64,000 nucleotides of DNA from Methylomonas sp. LW13 (lineage in GTDB: Bacteria; Pseudomonadota; Gammaproteobacteria; Methylococcales; Methylomonadaceae), in assembly GCF_016865255.1 (NCBI RefSeq), contig NZ_CP033381.1, positions 1,426,001 to 1,490,000 of the forward strand. The letters are read 5' to 3'. Below are positions 27,422 through 36,740 of the stretch, in pieces. A program made the translations under genes and the position numbers. Numbering within the stretch: position 1 is the first letter of the stretch; each line of letters opens with the position of its first letter. The notes under the pieces were generated by a model. It had not been told where the DNA came from, made no database searches, and worked only from the letters and a program-made list of their open reading frames with translations.

Positions 27422-28783
27422 ATGTTCTCAAATTATGTGCGGCCACTTGGCGTTGCACTGTGTTTATTGATCACTGCCGGCTCGGTCGATGCGAGTCCAG
27501 CAGACAACACGCCATTGCCGGCTCAATCAGGCGATCAGGGTGCAAACGGTTCCAGTCGGCAAACCGTTGAGGAACCGACCGGCTCCCTGGTTTTGTCTCA
27601 AGTCTTGGCTTTAGCGCTAACCCAAAACCCCGAACTCTCCGCCTTTTCCTGGGAGAGCCGCGCACAGGAAGCAGCCACCCTCCAAGCCGGGTTGTTCCCC
27701 AATCCCACCTTCAATGCCAATGCGTCGAACTTTGGTAATAAAGTAATCACGGGTTTCGATGGCGATGTCGTCACCTTGGAACTCAGTCAATTGATCGAAT
27801 TGGGCGGTAAGCGCATCGCCCGCATGGAAGCGGCATCGCTAACCAAACAATTAGCCGATTGGGATTACGAAACCAAGCGGGCAGATGTACTCACCCAAGT
27901 CACGCAGGCCTTTGTGGATGTGCTGGCAGCTCAACAGCGCTTGGCGCTAACACAGCAAATTCATGAATTGGCCACTCAGACGACTGTAACGACCTCGGCG
28001 CGAGTACAGGCAGGCAAGGTATCGCCCGTTGAGGAAACCAAGGCCAAAGTTGCTCGCGCTTCGGTGCAAATTGAGCTGATGCGAGCCCAGAAAGAACTGG
28101 ATGCCGCCCGCAAGCGTTTAGCCGCTGGCTGGGGCAGTACGACACCGCGTTTTGAGGCGGTGAGCGGTAATTTGGAAAACATCCAGGCACTGGCTTCTCT
28201 GGACTCATTGGTGCAACGCCTCTCCAAAAATCCGGATTTAGCCCGTTGGGCCACCGAAATCACCCAACGTCAGGCACTCATCACGATGGAAAAATCCAAA
28301 GCCATTCCAGATGTCACCGCGACTGTAGGTGCCAGTAAATATCTGATGCCGGGTGATTACGCTTTAGTCGTTGGTTTTTCGGTGCCATTGCCGGTATTTG
28401 ACCGCAATCAAGGCCGTATTCAAGAAGCCGAGCATCGTTTGACCAAAGCGGAAGAAGAATATCGGGGTGTCGAGATACGCATTGCCACGGCACTGAACAC
28501 AGCCTATCAAACTTTAGATGCCGCCCATTCCGAAGTCATGACCTTGCAGCAAGACATTTTGCCCGGTGCCCAAAGTGCTTATGACGCCGCTTACGAAGGT
28601 TATCGTATGGGTAAATTCGGTTTTCTGGACGTGCTCGATGCGCAACGCACGCTGTTTGGCGCTAAAAATCAGTATTTACTGGCCTTGGCCGAATATCACA
28701 AGTCCGTGGCCAACGTGGAACGCCTGGTCGGCAGCGGCATGAACGAGACATTGGCAAATAGCCAGCCAGAGGTATCCCCATGA
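27422..28783 (+). CDS. czcC: Outer-membrane efflux channel CzcC
   Basis: A 453-residue OEP/TolC-family protein, the outer-membrane part of a Zn/Co/Cd pump. It has a signal peptide (GVALCLLITAGSVDA) and the CzcC-like segments LVLSQVLALALTQNPELSAF, AATLQAGLFPNPTFNANA, LSQLIELGGKRIARMEAASL and, in the second half, VPLPVFDRNQGRIQEAEHRL and GYRMGKFGFLDVLDAQRTLF. It overlaps czcB by four bases (ATGA). The ribosome site is GGAG close to the start. Confidence 0.94.
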   Translation: MFSNYVRPLGVALCLLITAGSVDASPADNTPLPAQSGDQGANGSSRQTVEEPTGSLVLSQVLALALTQNPELSAFSWESRAQEAATLQAGLFPNPTFNANASNFGNKVITGFDGDVVTLELSQLIELGGKRIARMEAASLTKQLADWDYETKRADVLTQVTQAFVDVLAAQQRLALTQQIHELATQTTVTTSARVQAGKVSPVEETKAKVARASVQIELMRAQKELDAARKRLAAGWGSTTPRFEAVSGNLENIQALASLDSLVQRLSKNPDLARWATEITQRQALITMEKSKAIPDVTATVGASKYLMPGDYALVVGFSVPLPVFDRNQGRIQEAEHRLTKAEEEYRGVEIRIATALNTAYQTLDAAHSEVMTLQQDILPGAQSAYDAAYEGYRMGKFGFLDVLDAQRTLFGAKNQYLLALAEYHKSVANVERLVGSGMNETLANSQPEVSP

Positions 28784-30054
28784 ATAACATCACCAAGAAA
28801 CAACTTATCGCTATTGCTTCCATTATTCTCCTGGGGATAGTGCTCAGCATACTCATTCTGGGCATTGATAAGACGAAATCGGAAGCTGACGAACAGGTCG
28901 AAGAAAGCCACGCGGAAGCTAAAGCGCAGATTGCCCAAGGCGATGATAATCGCGAGCTTTCCAACGAAACAAAGCAGACTCAAGATTCGGGTGGTGGGGA
29001 GGTGTTGCACGAAGGCGAATTTGTAGCACTGACCGATCAGCAAATCGCCGAAACAGGTATTTCAATTCAGACCGCAGGTGCAGCCCATATCAAAAGCCTG
29101 ACAACCCTTCCTGGTGAAATTCGCTTCAATGAAGACAAGACATCGCATGTCGTACCGCGCCTTGCCGGGGTGGTCGAGCATGTTTCCGCCAACTTGGGGC
29201 AACAAGTCAAAAAGGGGCAGGTTATCGCGGTGATTGCCAGTACCGCACTGTCCGAACAGCGCAGTGAGTTATTGTCGGCACAAAAACGGCTGGAATTAGC
29301 CCGTAACACCTTTGCTCGTGAAAAGCACTTGTGGGAGGCGAAAATCTCTGCGGAGCAGGATTACCTGCAAGCCCAGCAGGCGATGCGGGAAATGGAAATC
29401 GCCGTTCAAAATGCCCAGCAGAAATTGATAGCACTTGGCGCAAGTCCGACGGTATCAGCCAGTGACGGCCCACTCAACCGCTATGAAATTCGGGCGCCGT
29501 TCGACGGCATGGTGGTCGAAAAGCATATCGCCTTGGGCGAAGCCGTCAAGGAAGATACCAGCATCTTTACCATTTCTGACTTATCGACCGTTTGGGCCGA
29601 CATCATCGTATCCGCAAACGATCTCAATCTGGTTCGCGTCGGTGCCAAGGTCTCGATCAAAGCGACTGCGCTCGACTCTACCGCCTCAGGTGCCGTGTCC
29701 TACGTCGGCTCACTGATGGGCGAGCAAACCCGAACCGCCACGGCACGCGTAACACTCGATAACCCTGACATGGTCTGGCGACCGGGCTTGTTCATCACGG
29801 TTGGCTTGGTAGCCAAAGAAACCGAAGTGCCAGTCGCTGTATCGACCGAGGCAATCCAAACGGTTAACGACAAGTCGACGATTCTTGCTCGTGTCCCCGG
29901 TGGTTTTATTGCTCAACCGGTGACAACCGGATTAACCGATGGCAAAGTTACCGAGATTGTGTCCGGACTCAAACCGGGCGCTGAGTACGCGGTCAATGGC
30001 AGTTTCATCGTCAAGGCAGAGCTCAGTAAAAAGAACGCCGAAGATTCGGATTGA
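28780..30054 (+). CDS. czcB: Periplasmic adaptor CzcB
   Basis: A 424-residue membrane-fusion protein of the Zn/Co/Cd efflux system. An N-terminal anchor (LIAIASIILLGIVLSILILG) is followed by an acidic, Glu/Asp-rich stretch, then the adaptor core with LPGEIRFNEDKTSHVVPRLA, GVVEHVSANLGQQVKKGQ and a lipoyl-like APFDGMVVEKHIALGEAV. Unlike the two CusB proteins here it lacks HMBD repeats, in keeping with the divalent-metal CzcB type. It overlaps czcC and lies 15 bases before czcA. Confidence 0.94.
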   Translation: MNNITKKQLIAIASIILLGIVLSILILGIDKTKSEADEQVEESHAEAKAQIAQGDDNRELSNETKQTQDSGGGEVLHEGEFVALTDQQIAETGISIQTAGAAHIKSLTTLPGEIRFNEDKTSHVVPRLAGVVEHVSANLGQQVKKGQVIAVIASTALSEQRSELLSAQKRLELARNTFAREKHLWEAKISAEQDYLQAQQAMREMEIAVQNAQQKLIALGASPTVSASDGPLNRYEIRAPFDGMVVEKHIALGEAVKEDTSIFTISDLSTVWADIIVSANDLNLVRVGAKVSIKATALDSTASGAVSYVGSLMGEQTRTATARVTLDNPDMVWRPGLFITVGLVAKETEVPVAVSTEAIQTVNDKSTILARVPGGFIAQPVTTGLTDGKVTEIVSGLKPGAEYAVNGSFIVKAELSKKNAEDSD

Positions 30055-30069
30055 TACGGAGAAATTGAC

Positions 30070-33000
30070 ATGTTCGAACGTATCATTCGTATCGCCATAG
30101 ACCATCGCTGGTTGATCATGCTGTGCATATTCGGCATGGCCGCGCTGGGTGTCTACAACTTTCAAAAACTCCCCATCGATGCTGTGCCGGACATTACCAA
30201 TGTTCAGGTGCAGATCAATACTACGGCGCCCGGTTATTCACCATTGGAAACCGAGCAGCGCATTACCTATCCCATGGAGACGGTCATGGCGGGCCTGCCT
30301 AATTTGGAGCAGACGCGATCTTTATCGCGCTATGGTCTGTCTCAGATCACGGTGATTTTCAAAGACGGTACCGACATCTATTTCGCAAGGCAACTGGTCA
30401 ATCAGCGCATCCAGCAAGCCAAGGATAGACTGCCTCCCGGCGTTACACCGGCGATGGGTCCCATAGCCACAGGTTTAGGGGAGATTTACCTCTGGACTGT
30501 CGAAGCTAAAGACGATGCCAGAAAGCCAGACGGCACCACTTATACCGCAACTGATTTGCGTGAAATCCAGGACTGGATCATCAAACCGCAATTGCGCAAT
30601 GTACCGGGGGTTACCGAAATCAATTCCATTGGCGGTTACGCCAAGCAATATCAGGTTGCACCGATTCCGGAAAAACTCGCATCCTACGGTCTGGCTTTAC
30701 AGGACATTGTGACTGCCTTGGATCGCAACAACAACAATGTCGGTGCCGGTTACATTGAGAAGCACGGCGAACAGTATTTGATCCGTGTGCCGGGTCAGGT
30801 TAGTTCGATGGAGGATATTGGTAACATCATTCTCAGTAATGTGCAGGGCGTGCCTATCCGTATTCGTGATGTTGGCGAAGTCGAGATTGGCCGAGAATTG
30901 CGCACTGGAGCCGCCACCGAAAACGGCCGTGAGGTCGTGCTGGGTACAGTCTTTATGTTGATCGGTCAGAACAGCCGAGCCGTCTCGCAAGCGGTGGATA
31001 AAAAAATGGCGGAAATCAACCGCACGCTGCCCGAAGGGGTGCAGGCCGTGACTGTCTATGACCGGACGGTATTGGTCGATAAAGCCATCGACACGGTCAA
31101 AAAGAACTTAATTGAAGGCGCTATTCTGGTCATCACGATTCTGTTCATGTTCCTTGGCAACATCCGTGCGGCCATCATCACCGCAATGGTCATACCGTTG
31201 TCCATGCTATTCACGTTTACCGGCATGGTGACCTATCAGGTGAGCGCCAACTTGATGAGTCTGGGTGCGCTCGACTTTGGGATCATCATTGATGGTGCTG
31301 TCGTCATAGTCGAGAACTGTGCGCGACGGCTTGCCCATGCCCAGGCTGAACGTGGTCGGGCATTGACCCAGCAAGAACGCTTTCATGAGGTATTTGTAGC
31401 GTCCAAAGAATCCCGTCGAGCGTTATTGTTCGGCCAATTGATCATCATTGTGGTGTATTTGCCGATTTTTGCGCTGACAGGCGTGGAAGGCAAGATGTTC
31501 CATCCGATGGCTTTCACGGTGGTGATTGCATTGGTCGGCGCCATGATACTGTCGATAACGTTTATTCCGGCCGCAGTGGCGCTTTTCATCGGCGATAAAG
31601 TTACCGAAAACGAAAATGTACTCATGCAAACAGCCAAACGCTGTTATGCGCCAGCACTGGATAAAGTGATGACCAACAAACCCGTGGTTTTAACTTTTGC
31701 GACTGTTGCGGTGATTTTGTCTGGCCTTTTAGGTACACGGATGGGCAGTGAATTTGTACCTAGCTTGAATGAAGGCGATTTCTCGATTGGCGTGGCACGC
31801 ACGCCCGGCACCAGTCTGTCGCAATCCGTCGCCATGCAGCAGCATATCGAAGAAACCTTGATGCAGCAGTTCCCGGAAATCGAGCGCGTGTTTTCACGAA
31901 CCGGCACAGCCGAGATCGCTTCCGACCCGATGCCGCCGAATATCTCGGATGGGTATATCATGCTCAAGCCTGAAGAGCAGTGGCCTGAACCCAGAAAACC
32001 AAGGGACGAACTGCTAGCGGCAATACAGGCGGAAGTCAAAAAACACCCTGGTAACCTGTACGAATTTTCTCAGCCCATACAACTACGCGTAAACGAGCTG
32101 ATTTCAGGCGTACGTAGCGATGTTGCGGTCAAGGTGTTTGGGGATGATATGAATGTGTTGAATAACACGGCCACAAAAATTGCGTCGGTCATGACCAACA
32201 TTCCCGGCGCCTCCGAGGTGAAAGTCGAGCAAACGACGGGCTTGCCTGTGTTGACGGTCAATATTGACCGGGAAAAAACTGCACGCTATGGCTTGAATGT
32301 GGGGGATGTGCAGGATGTCGTGGCTATTGCGATTGGCGGAAAAGAGGCCGGTATGGTGTTTCAAGGCGACCGCCGTTTCGACATCATCGTTCGCCTACCA
32401 GAGCATTTACGTAGTGATATTGAAGCTATTAAGCGTTTGCCGATTGCTTTGCCACTCGGTCAAGGCATTGACGGACGAACGACTTATATTCCACTGGCCG
32501 AAGTTGCCAAACTGGAGTTAGCGCCAGGACCCAATCAGATCAGCCGTGAAAACGGCAAGCGTCGGATCGTGGTCAGCGCCAACGTGCGTAGCCGTGACAT
32601 CGGCTCGTTCGTAGCCGATGCACAGGGACACCTTAATCAACAAATCAAGATACCGCCAGGTTACTGGACTACTTGGGGTGGACAGTTCGAGCAACTGCAA
32701 TCAGCCACACAGCGCCTGGAACTTGTGGTGCCAATATCCTTGATATTGGTTTTTACCTTGTTGTTCATGATGTTTGGAAATGCCAAGGACGGGCTGTTGG
32801 TTTTTAGCGGCATTCCGTTTGCATTGACCGGTGGTTTGGTTGCCCTCTGGTTGCGCGATATTCCGATGTCGATTTCGGCGGCGGTGGGATTTATCGCCTT
32901 GTCTGGGGTCGCTGTGTTGAATGGTCTGGTGATGATTGCCTTTATCCGCAGCCTGCGCGATGAAGGCATGTCGCTGGATAAGGCAATTGTACAGGGTGCT

Positions 33001-33252
33001 CTGACACGCTTGCGTCCTGTATTGATGACAGCATTGGTGGCGTCGTTTGGCTTTATACCGATGGCTATTGCCACCGGCACCGGTGCCGAGGTTCAGCGTC
33101 CGCTAGCCACCGTAGTCATTGGGGGCATCCTGTCATCAACAATGCTGACGTTGCTGGTATTACCGATTCTTTATTGTCTTGCGCATCGCAAGGATGAATT
33201 GGCCGGAACAGCGATGTCAACACATACACGGGTAGCTTTTAATGAGGATTGA
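30070..33252 (+). CDS. czcA: HME-RND efflux pump CzcA (Zn/Co/Cd type)
   Basis: A 1060-residue proton-driven efflux pump. The TM4 signature LDFGIIIDGAVVIVENCARR (about 405-425) marks the divalent Zn/Co/Cd group of heavy-metal RND proteins and differs from the CusA copies. Other landmarks are FERIIRIAIDHRWLIMLCIF at the start, LPIDAVPDITNVQVQINT, and TRLRPVLMTALVASFGFIPM near the end. It appears full length. It is followed 3 bases later by a P1B-type ATPase, so cytoplasmic and periplasmic export of the same metals are coupled in one operon. Confidence 0.95.
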   Translation: MFERIIRIAIDHRWLIMLCIFGMAALGVYNFQKLPIDAVPDITNVQVQINTTAPGYSPLETEQRITYPMETVMAGLPNLEQTRSLSRYGLSQITVIFKDGTDIYFARQLVNQRIQQAKDRLPPGVTPAMGPIATGLGEIYLWTVEAKDDARKPDGTTYTATDLREIQDWIIKPQLRNVPGVTEINSIGGYAKQYQVAPIPEKLASYGLALQDIVTALDRNNNNVGAGYIEKHGEQYLIRVPGQVSSMEDIGNIILSNVQGVPIRIRDVGEVEIGRELRTGAATENGREVVLGTVFMLIGQNSRAVSQAVDKKMAEINRTLPEGVQAVTVYDRTVLVDKAIDTVKKNLIEGAILVITILFMFLGNIRAAIITAMVIPLSMLFTFTGMVTYQVSANLMSLGALDFGIIIDGAVVIVENCARRLAHAQAERGRALTQQERFHEVFVASKESRRALLFGQLIIIVVYLPIFALTGVEGKMFHPMAFTVVIALVGAMILSITFIPAAVALFIGDKVTENENVLMQTAKRCYAPALDKVMTNKPVVLTFATVAVILSGLLGTRMGSEFVPSLNEGDFSIGVARTPGTSLSQSVAMQQHIEETLMQQFPEIERVFSRTGTAEIASDPMPPNISDGYIMLKPEEQWPEPRKPRDELLAAIQAEVKKHPGNLYEFSQPIQLRVNELISGVRSDVAVKVFGDDMNVLNNTATKIASVMTNIPGASEVKVEQTTGLPVLTVNIDREKTARYGLNVGDVQDVVAIAIGGKEAGMVFQGDRRFDIIVRLPEHLRSDIEAIKRLPIALPLGQGIDGRTTYIPLAEVAKLELAPGPNQISRENGKRRIVVSANVRSRDIGSFVADAQGHLNQQIKIPPGYWTTWGGQFEQLQSATQRLELVVPISLILVFTLLFMMFGNAKDGLLVFSGIPFALTGGLVALWLRDIPMSISAAVGFIALSGVAVLNGLVMIAFIRSLRDEGMSLDKAIVQGALTRLRPVLMTALVASFGFIPMAIATGTGAEVQRPLATVVIGGILSSTMLTLLVLPILYCLAHRKDELAGTAMSTHTRVAFNED

Positions 33253-33255
33253 AAA

Positions 33256-35574
33256 ATGAGTTCGTGCAATCAATCAGAAAAATCCTGTTGCTGTCCTGGC
33301 GAAAAACCGGATGGCCACCAGCCGACGCCGCTACCTTCCTCTGGTACCACGTTCAAAATCGAGGGTTTGGATTGTGCTGAAGAAGTGGCCACGTTAAAAA
33401 GCGCGATAGGGCCGTTAGTGGGCGGCAGTGACAAGTTGGCTTTTGACGTATTAAACGGGCGCATGACGCTGTTGTCTGATGCCGCACCTGTGACTGAAAA
33501 AACCATCATCAAAGCCGTTGCTGCAACGGGTATGAAGGCAACTCGCTGGCGAGCCGGTCAAGCCGATGTTGATGTCAAACAACTGCATCGCTCGAAGACC
33601 GTATATACCGTGCTCAGCGGTTTGTTTGTCCTGGCTGGCATGATGATTCATGTCATCATGGCCGAAGGCTTAGTCAATCTGCAAACCGTTTTCAGCTTGC
33701 AGGAAAACGGAATATTGCGATGGGATGTGGTCGCTGACTATCTGCGAAGCTTATTGAATGCACACGCTCAGCAGGCGATGCCGCTGCCTGAAAAAATAGC
33801 CTTTGGTCTGGCCGTTGCTTGCGGTGCTCGGCATGTGATTGTGAAAGCCTTTTATGCCTTGAAACGCCTACGTGCCGATATGAATTTGTTGATGACGATT
33901 GCCGTCATCGGTGCCATGTTCATTGATGAGTGGTTTGAAGCAGCCACCGTGAGCTTTTTGTTTGCCCTGTCCCTCGCGATTGAAAGCTGGAGTATTGGCC
34001 GTGCCCGTCACGCGGTAGAAGCGTTGCTGGATTTAGCCCCTTCGACGGTGACGGTCAAGGATGAATCCGGACAGGAACATGTAGTGCCCGCCTCAGAAGT
34101 GAATATAGGTACCCGCTTCATATTAGCGCCCGGCGATAAGATTCCCCTGGATGGCAACGTAATTTCAGGTTACAGCGCAGTCAATCAGGCGCCGATTACC
34201 GGAGAAAGCATGCCGGTTGCCAAGCAAGAGGGCGATGAAATATTTGCCGGCAGTATCAACGGCGAAGGAACGTTGGAAATTCGCTCTACCAAGCTGGTTT
34301 CGGATACCACACTGGCACAGATTACCCGTCTGGTCGGTGAAGCCCATAGTAAGCGAGCCGAAATCGAGCAATGGGTGGAGAAGTTCGCGCGTGTTTATAC
34401 CCCGGCTGTGATGGTGGTGGCGTTGGCGATGAGCATCATTCCACCATTGTTTTTTGAAAGGTCTTGGAATGAATGGTTTTATCACGCGTTGGTCTTGCTA
34501 GTCATCGCCTGTCCATGTGCATTAGTCATTTCTACACCTGTCAGTATTGTCGCAGCATTGGCCTGTGCCGCTCGGCAAGGCATTTTGATTAAAGGCGGCA
34601 CATATATCGAAGCACCTGCCACTATTCAGGCCTTTGCGTTTGATAAAACCGGTACGCTGACTAGCGGTGAGCCAGTAGTGACGGGCGTTTATCCGCTTAA
34701 TGGGCATAGCGAAGAAGAGCTGTTAAGTCGCGCTGCCGCATTGGAAGCTCGCAGCAATCATCCGCTGGCGAAAGCCATTTTACAATACGTGGAAAATCGG
34801 AGCATCCGTGTTGCCAGTGCCGACAACGTGACGGTTCTGCCGGGTAAGGGGGTAACCGGGCTATTTAATGGCACTAATTACTGGCTGGGATCGCGTCGCT
34901 ATTTATTGGAACGTAGTCAGGAAATACCGGAAATCAGTGAAAAAGCGATTGCCCTTGAACAAACGGGGCAAACCGTGATTGCCATTGGCAATGATCGGCA
35001 TATTTGCGGCCTCATTGCCGTTGCCGATCAGCCTCGCGCCGACATCAGATCGATTTTGCAAGCGCTGAGACAGACGGGCATCAAACATCTGGTCATGTTG
35101 ACCGGTGACAATCGGGTGACGGCCACTAACATAGCGACCCAAATTGGCATCGATGAGGTACACGCCGAATTATTGCCGGCCGATAAAGTGGAGATCGTCA
35201 GTCAAATGGTCGAGAAATACGGACAGGTAGCGATGATCGGTGATGGCGTTAACGACGCCCCGGCGCTGGGACGGGCCAATCTGGGGATTGCCATGGGGGT
35301 GTTAGGGTCGGCTGCGGCCATCGAAATAGCCGATATTGCCCTGATGGGTGATGACCTTTCCAAGCTGCCTTGGCTGATTGGGCATTCCAGAAGAACACTG
35401 GCAATTATTCGACAGAATATTGCTTTTGCGCTGACGATCAAGGCCGCGTTCGCCGTTTTGGCCTTTGCCGGTGTGGCGACCTTATGGGAAGCCATAGCAG
35501 CCGACATGGGCGCTTCCCTATTGGTTGTAGCCAACGGATTGAGATTACTTCACCCCAAAAATACGGCCTTTTAA
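33256..35574 (+). CDS. cadA: P1B-type Zn/Cd/Pb-exporting ATPase (CadA/ZntA family)
   Basis: A 772-residue P-type ATPase that exports divalent soft metals from the cytoplasm. The N-terminus is Cys-rich (SCNQSEKSCCCPGE, 3-16), followed by an HMA-like domain in which the usual GMTC-x-x-C is GLDCAEE (38-43). Catalytic landmarks are TGES (315-318), the metal-binding CPC (419-421) in IACPCALVIST, DKTGT (463-467) and GDGVNDAPALGRANLGIAMG in the hinge. DCAEE and CPC fit the Zn/Cd/Pb class rather than Cu/Ag. It is co-transcribed with czcCBA. Full length. Confidence 0.94.
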   Translation: MSSCNQSEKSCCCPGEKPDGHQPTPLPSSGTTFKIEGLDCAEEVATLKSAIGPLVGGSDKLAFDVLNGRMTLLSDAAPVTEKTIIKAVAATGMKATRWRAGQADVDVKQLHRSKTVYTVLSGLFVLAGMMIHVIMAEGLVNLQTVFSLQENGILRWDVVADYLRSLLNAHAQQAMPLPEKIAFGLAVACGARHVIVKAFYALKRLRADMNLLMTIAVIGAMFIDEWFEAATVSFLFALSLAIESWSIGRARHAVEALLDLAPSTVTVKDESGQEHVVPASEVNIGTRFILAPGDKIPLDGNVISGYSAVNQAPITGESMPVAKQEGDEIFAGSINGEGTLEIRSTKLVSDTTLAQITRLVGEAHSKRAEIEQWVEKFARVYTPAVMVVALAMSIIPPLFFERSWNEWFYHALVLLVIACPCALVISTPVSIVAALACAARQGILIKGGTYIEAPATIQAFAFDKTGTLTSGEPVVTGVYPLNGHSEEELLSRAAALEARSNHPLAKAILQYVENRSIRVASADNVTVLPGKGVTGLFNGTNYWLGSRRYLLERSQEIPEISEKAIALEQTGQTVIAIGNDRHICGLIAVADQPRADIRSILQALRQTGIKHLVMLTGDNRVTATNIATQIGIDEVHAELLPADKVEIVSQMVEKYGQVAMIGDGVNDAPALGRANLGIAMGVLGSAAAIEIADIALMGDDLSKLPWLIGHSRRTLAIIRQNIAFALTIKAAFAVLAFAGVATLWEAIAADMGASLLVVANGLRLLHPKNTAF

Positions 35575-35656
35575 GTGGCCTGAATTCAATAAAGGGCGCT
35601 TTAACATCGTCAAAGCACCTAGACATCACCATTTCAAGATACCTTTGGAGATAACC

Positions 35657-35980
35657 ATGACATTAAAATCACTGATTGTTTTAGTTTTAGCTGAATCCAT
35701 ATTATCTGCTTGTAGCTTCATGGAGCCTCACGCCATGGATACTGACCTGGCTATACAGCATGAGGCATTAGCCAAACACTTCGAAGACGAGGCCAACGAA
35801 TTACAGACCAAGATTGAGGAACATAAAGAATATCTCAGCCAATTTGAGTCGCAGCGTTACGTTTATGGTAGACACGCAAATGATCTTAAAGCGCACAGCC
35901 AAGAAGTGATTGATCTTTACCAGCAGGCCGTCACTGCAAACCGAGACATGGCAGAAATGTTGCGAGAAGCGGATCATTAG
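35657..35980 (+). CDS. Small metal-island lipoprotein, paralogue 2 of 4
   Basis: A 107-residue predicted lipoprotein downstream of cadA in the czc operon. The lipobox LSAC is followed by EPHAMDT, then a helical body EEHKEYLSQFESQRYVYGRH and LYQQAVTANRDMAEML. It is the most diverged of the four: the HC pair and the MHRQM tail of the others are missing. The ATG at 35657 has a GGAG site 6 bases upstream; the earlier TTG frame start is rejected. Whether losing the HC and MH residues reflects a Zn/Cd rather than Cu/Ag setting is speculation. Confidence 0.83.
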   Translation: MTLKSLIVLVLAESILSACSFMEPHAMDTDLAIQHEALAKHFEDEANELQTKIEEHKEYLSQFESQRYVYGRHANDLKAHSQEVIDLYQQAVTANRDMAEMLREADH

Positions 35981-36029
35981 TTATAGCACTTCGCGCTCTG
36001 CTGTGTCCGTTCTTGAACTGTCAAACCTA

Positions 36030-36072
36030 TAGATTTCGGATAAATACTTGGAAACTTGTCGTCCGAAATCTA
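36030..36072. repeat. 11-bp inverted repeat left of the repeat array
   Basis: TAGATTTCGGA (36030-36040) and TCCGAAATCTA (36062-36072) are perfect inverted copies with a 21-base loop. It could be a terminator for the preceding czc operon (no T-run follows) or part of the left end of the repeat element. Confidence 0.5.
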
Positions 36073-36307
36073 ACCACTGTTTCCAGATTCTTAGACAGGA
36101 AATTTTTCAATATTTGTGGCACAAAATCCGGAACATTTCATTATTTGTGTCACAAGTGGGTGTACTGCGTGACACAAATAATGAAAAATCACTTCAAAAT
36201 CAATCGACCGTTTTTCACCTTTTGTGTCACCCAACAGGTGACATAAAAAATGAAAAGTGTGCCAAATTAGTGAAAAACTAATGACACAAATATTGAAAAA
36301 TCCGACA
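36057..36307. mobile_element. Candidate non-coding (MITE-like) element with transposase-type repeat ends
   Basis: A 250-base region with no gene, bounded by TGTCG (36057-36061) and CGACA (36303-36307), which resembles the TGT...ACA termini of Tn7/Tn402-like elements. Inside lie seven copies of a 20-bp motif, plus-oriented on the left and minus-oriented on the right, as in ends with several transposase-binding sites. The left boundary is weak (46 bases from the first motif, against 3 on the right), and no 5-bp target duplication is seen. A different role, such as a protein-binding array, is possible. Short open frames here are not credible genes. Confidence 0.5.
36103..36300. repeat. Seven-copy 20-bp repeat array, consensus TTTTTCATTATTTGTGTCAC
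   Basis: Copies: plus at 36103-36122, 36134-36153 and 36211-36230; minus at 36169-36188, 36238-36257, 36259-36277 and 36281-36300. The last three are spaced 21-22 bases, about two helical turns. The outermost copies are nearly exact inverted images (TTTTTCAATATTTGTG). Two related copies lie at 54783-54834. Confidence 0.85.
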
Positions 36308-36395
36308 ACTATCAATCAGCCGTGATTTACAAACGGTTGTCCTATCGGATATAGAGCGACTTGCTTATGCGTACCAATATTGATACGCTACGCGA

Positions 36396-36740
36396 ATGAA
36401 TCCAATCCTTTCTGTTAGATTTTTTGCAACTGAAACCGGCAGCGAACCGGTTAGAGAATGGTTGAAAGCGTTATCGGCTCAAGATAGAAAAACGATTGGC
36501 GAAGATATTAAAACGGTGCAATTCGGTTAGCCTCTCGGCATGCCTTTAGTCGATCACCTTGAAGGCGATATTTGGGAAGTCAGAACTAAGCTGGATAATC
36601 GGATAGCGCGAGTTCTGTTTGTCATCGTCAACCAAACGATGATTTTGTTGCATGGTTTTATCAAGAAAAATCAAAAAACACCGAAGCCAGAGCTTGATCT
36701 GGCAAAACAACGATTGAAAGCATTACGGGGGAAGAAATGA
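36396..36740 (+). pseudogene. higB: HigB/RelE-like (Gp49 family) toxin gene with in-frame TAG
   Basis: The frame from ATG 36396 codes MNPILSVRFFATETGSEPVR, EWLKALSAQDRKTI and DIKTVQFG, then a TAG at 36528-36530 (codon 45), and continues PLGMPLVDHLEG, WEVRTKLD, RIARVLFVI, LLHGFIKKNQKTPKPELDLA to the stop at 36740. In Gp49/HigB proteins a Trp (QFGWPLGMP) stands at this spot, so one base (TGG to TAG) broke the gene. The rest is well preserved. The intact family members are mRNA-cleaving toxins at the ribosome. The 3' part could restart at the ATG 36540, but would lack the N-terminal half. It overlaps the antitoxin by four bases. Confidence 0.85.

Noticed and set aside
36013-36315. Three overlapping frames of 74-77 codons
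   Set aside because: They run through the inverted repeat array, repeat the same FxxLCH-type residues because of the repeats, and have no ribosome sites or family pattern.
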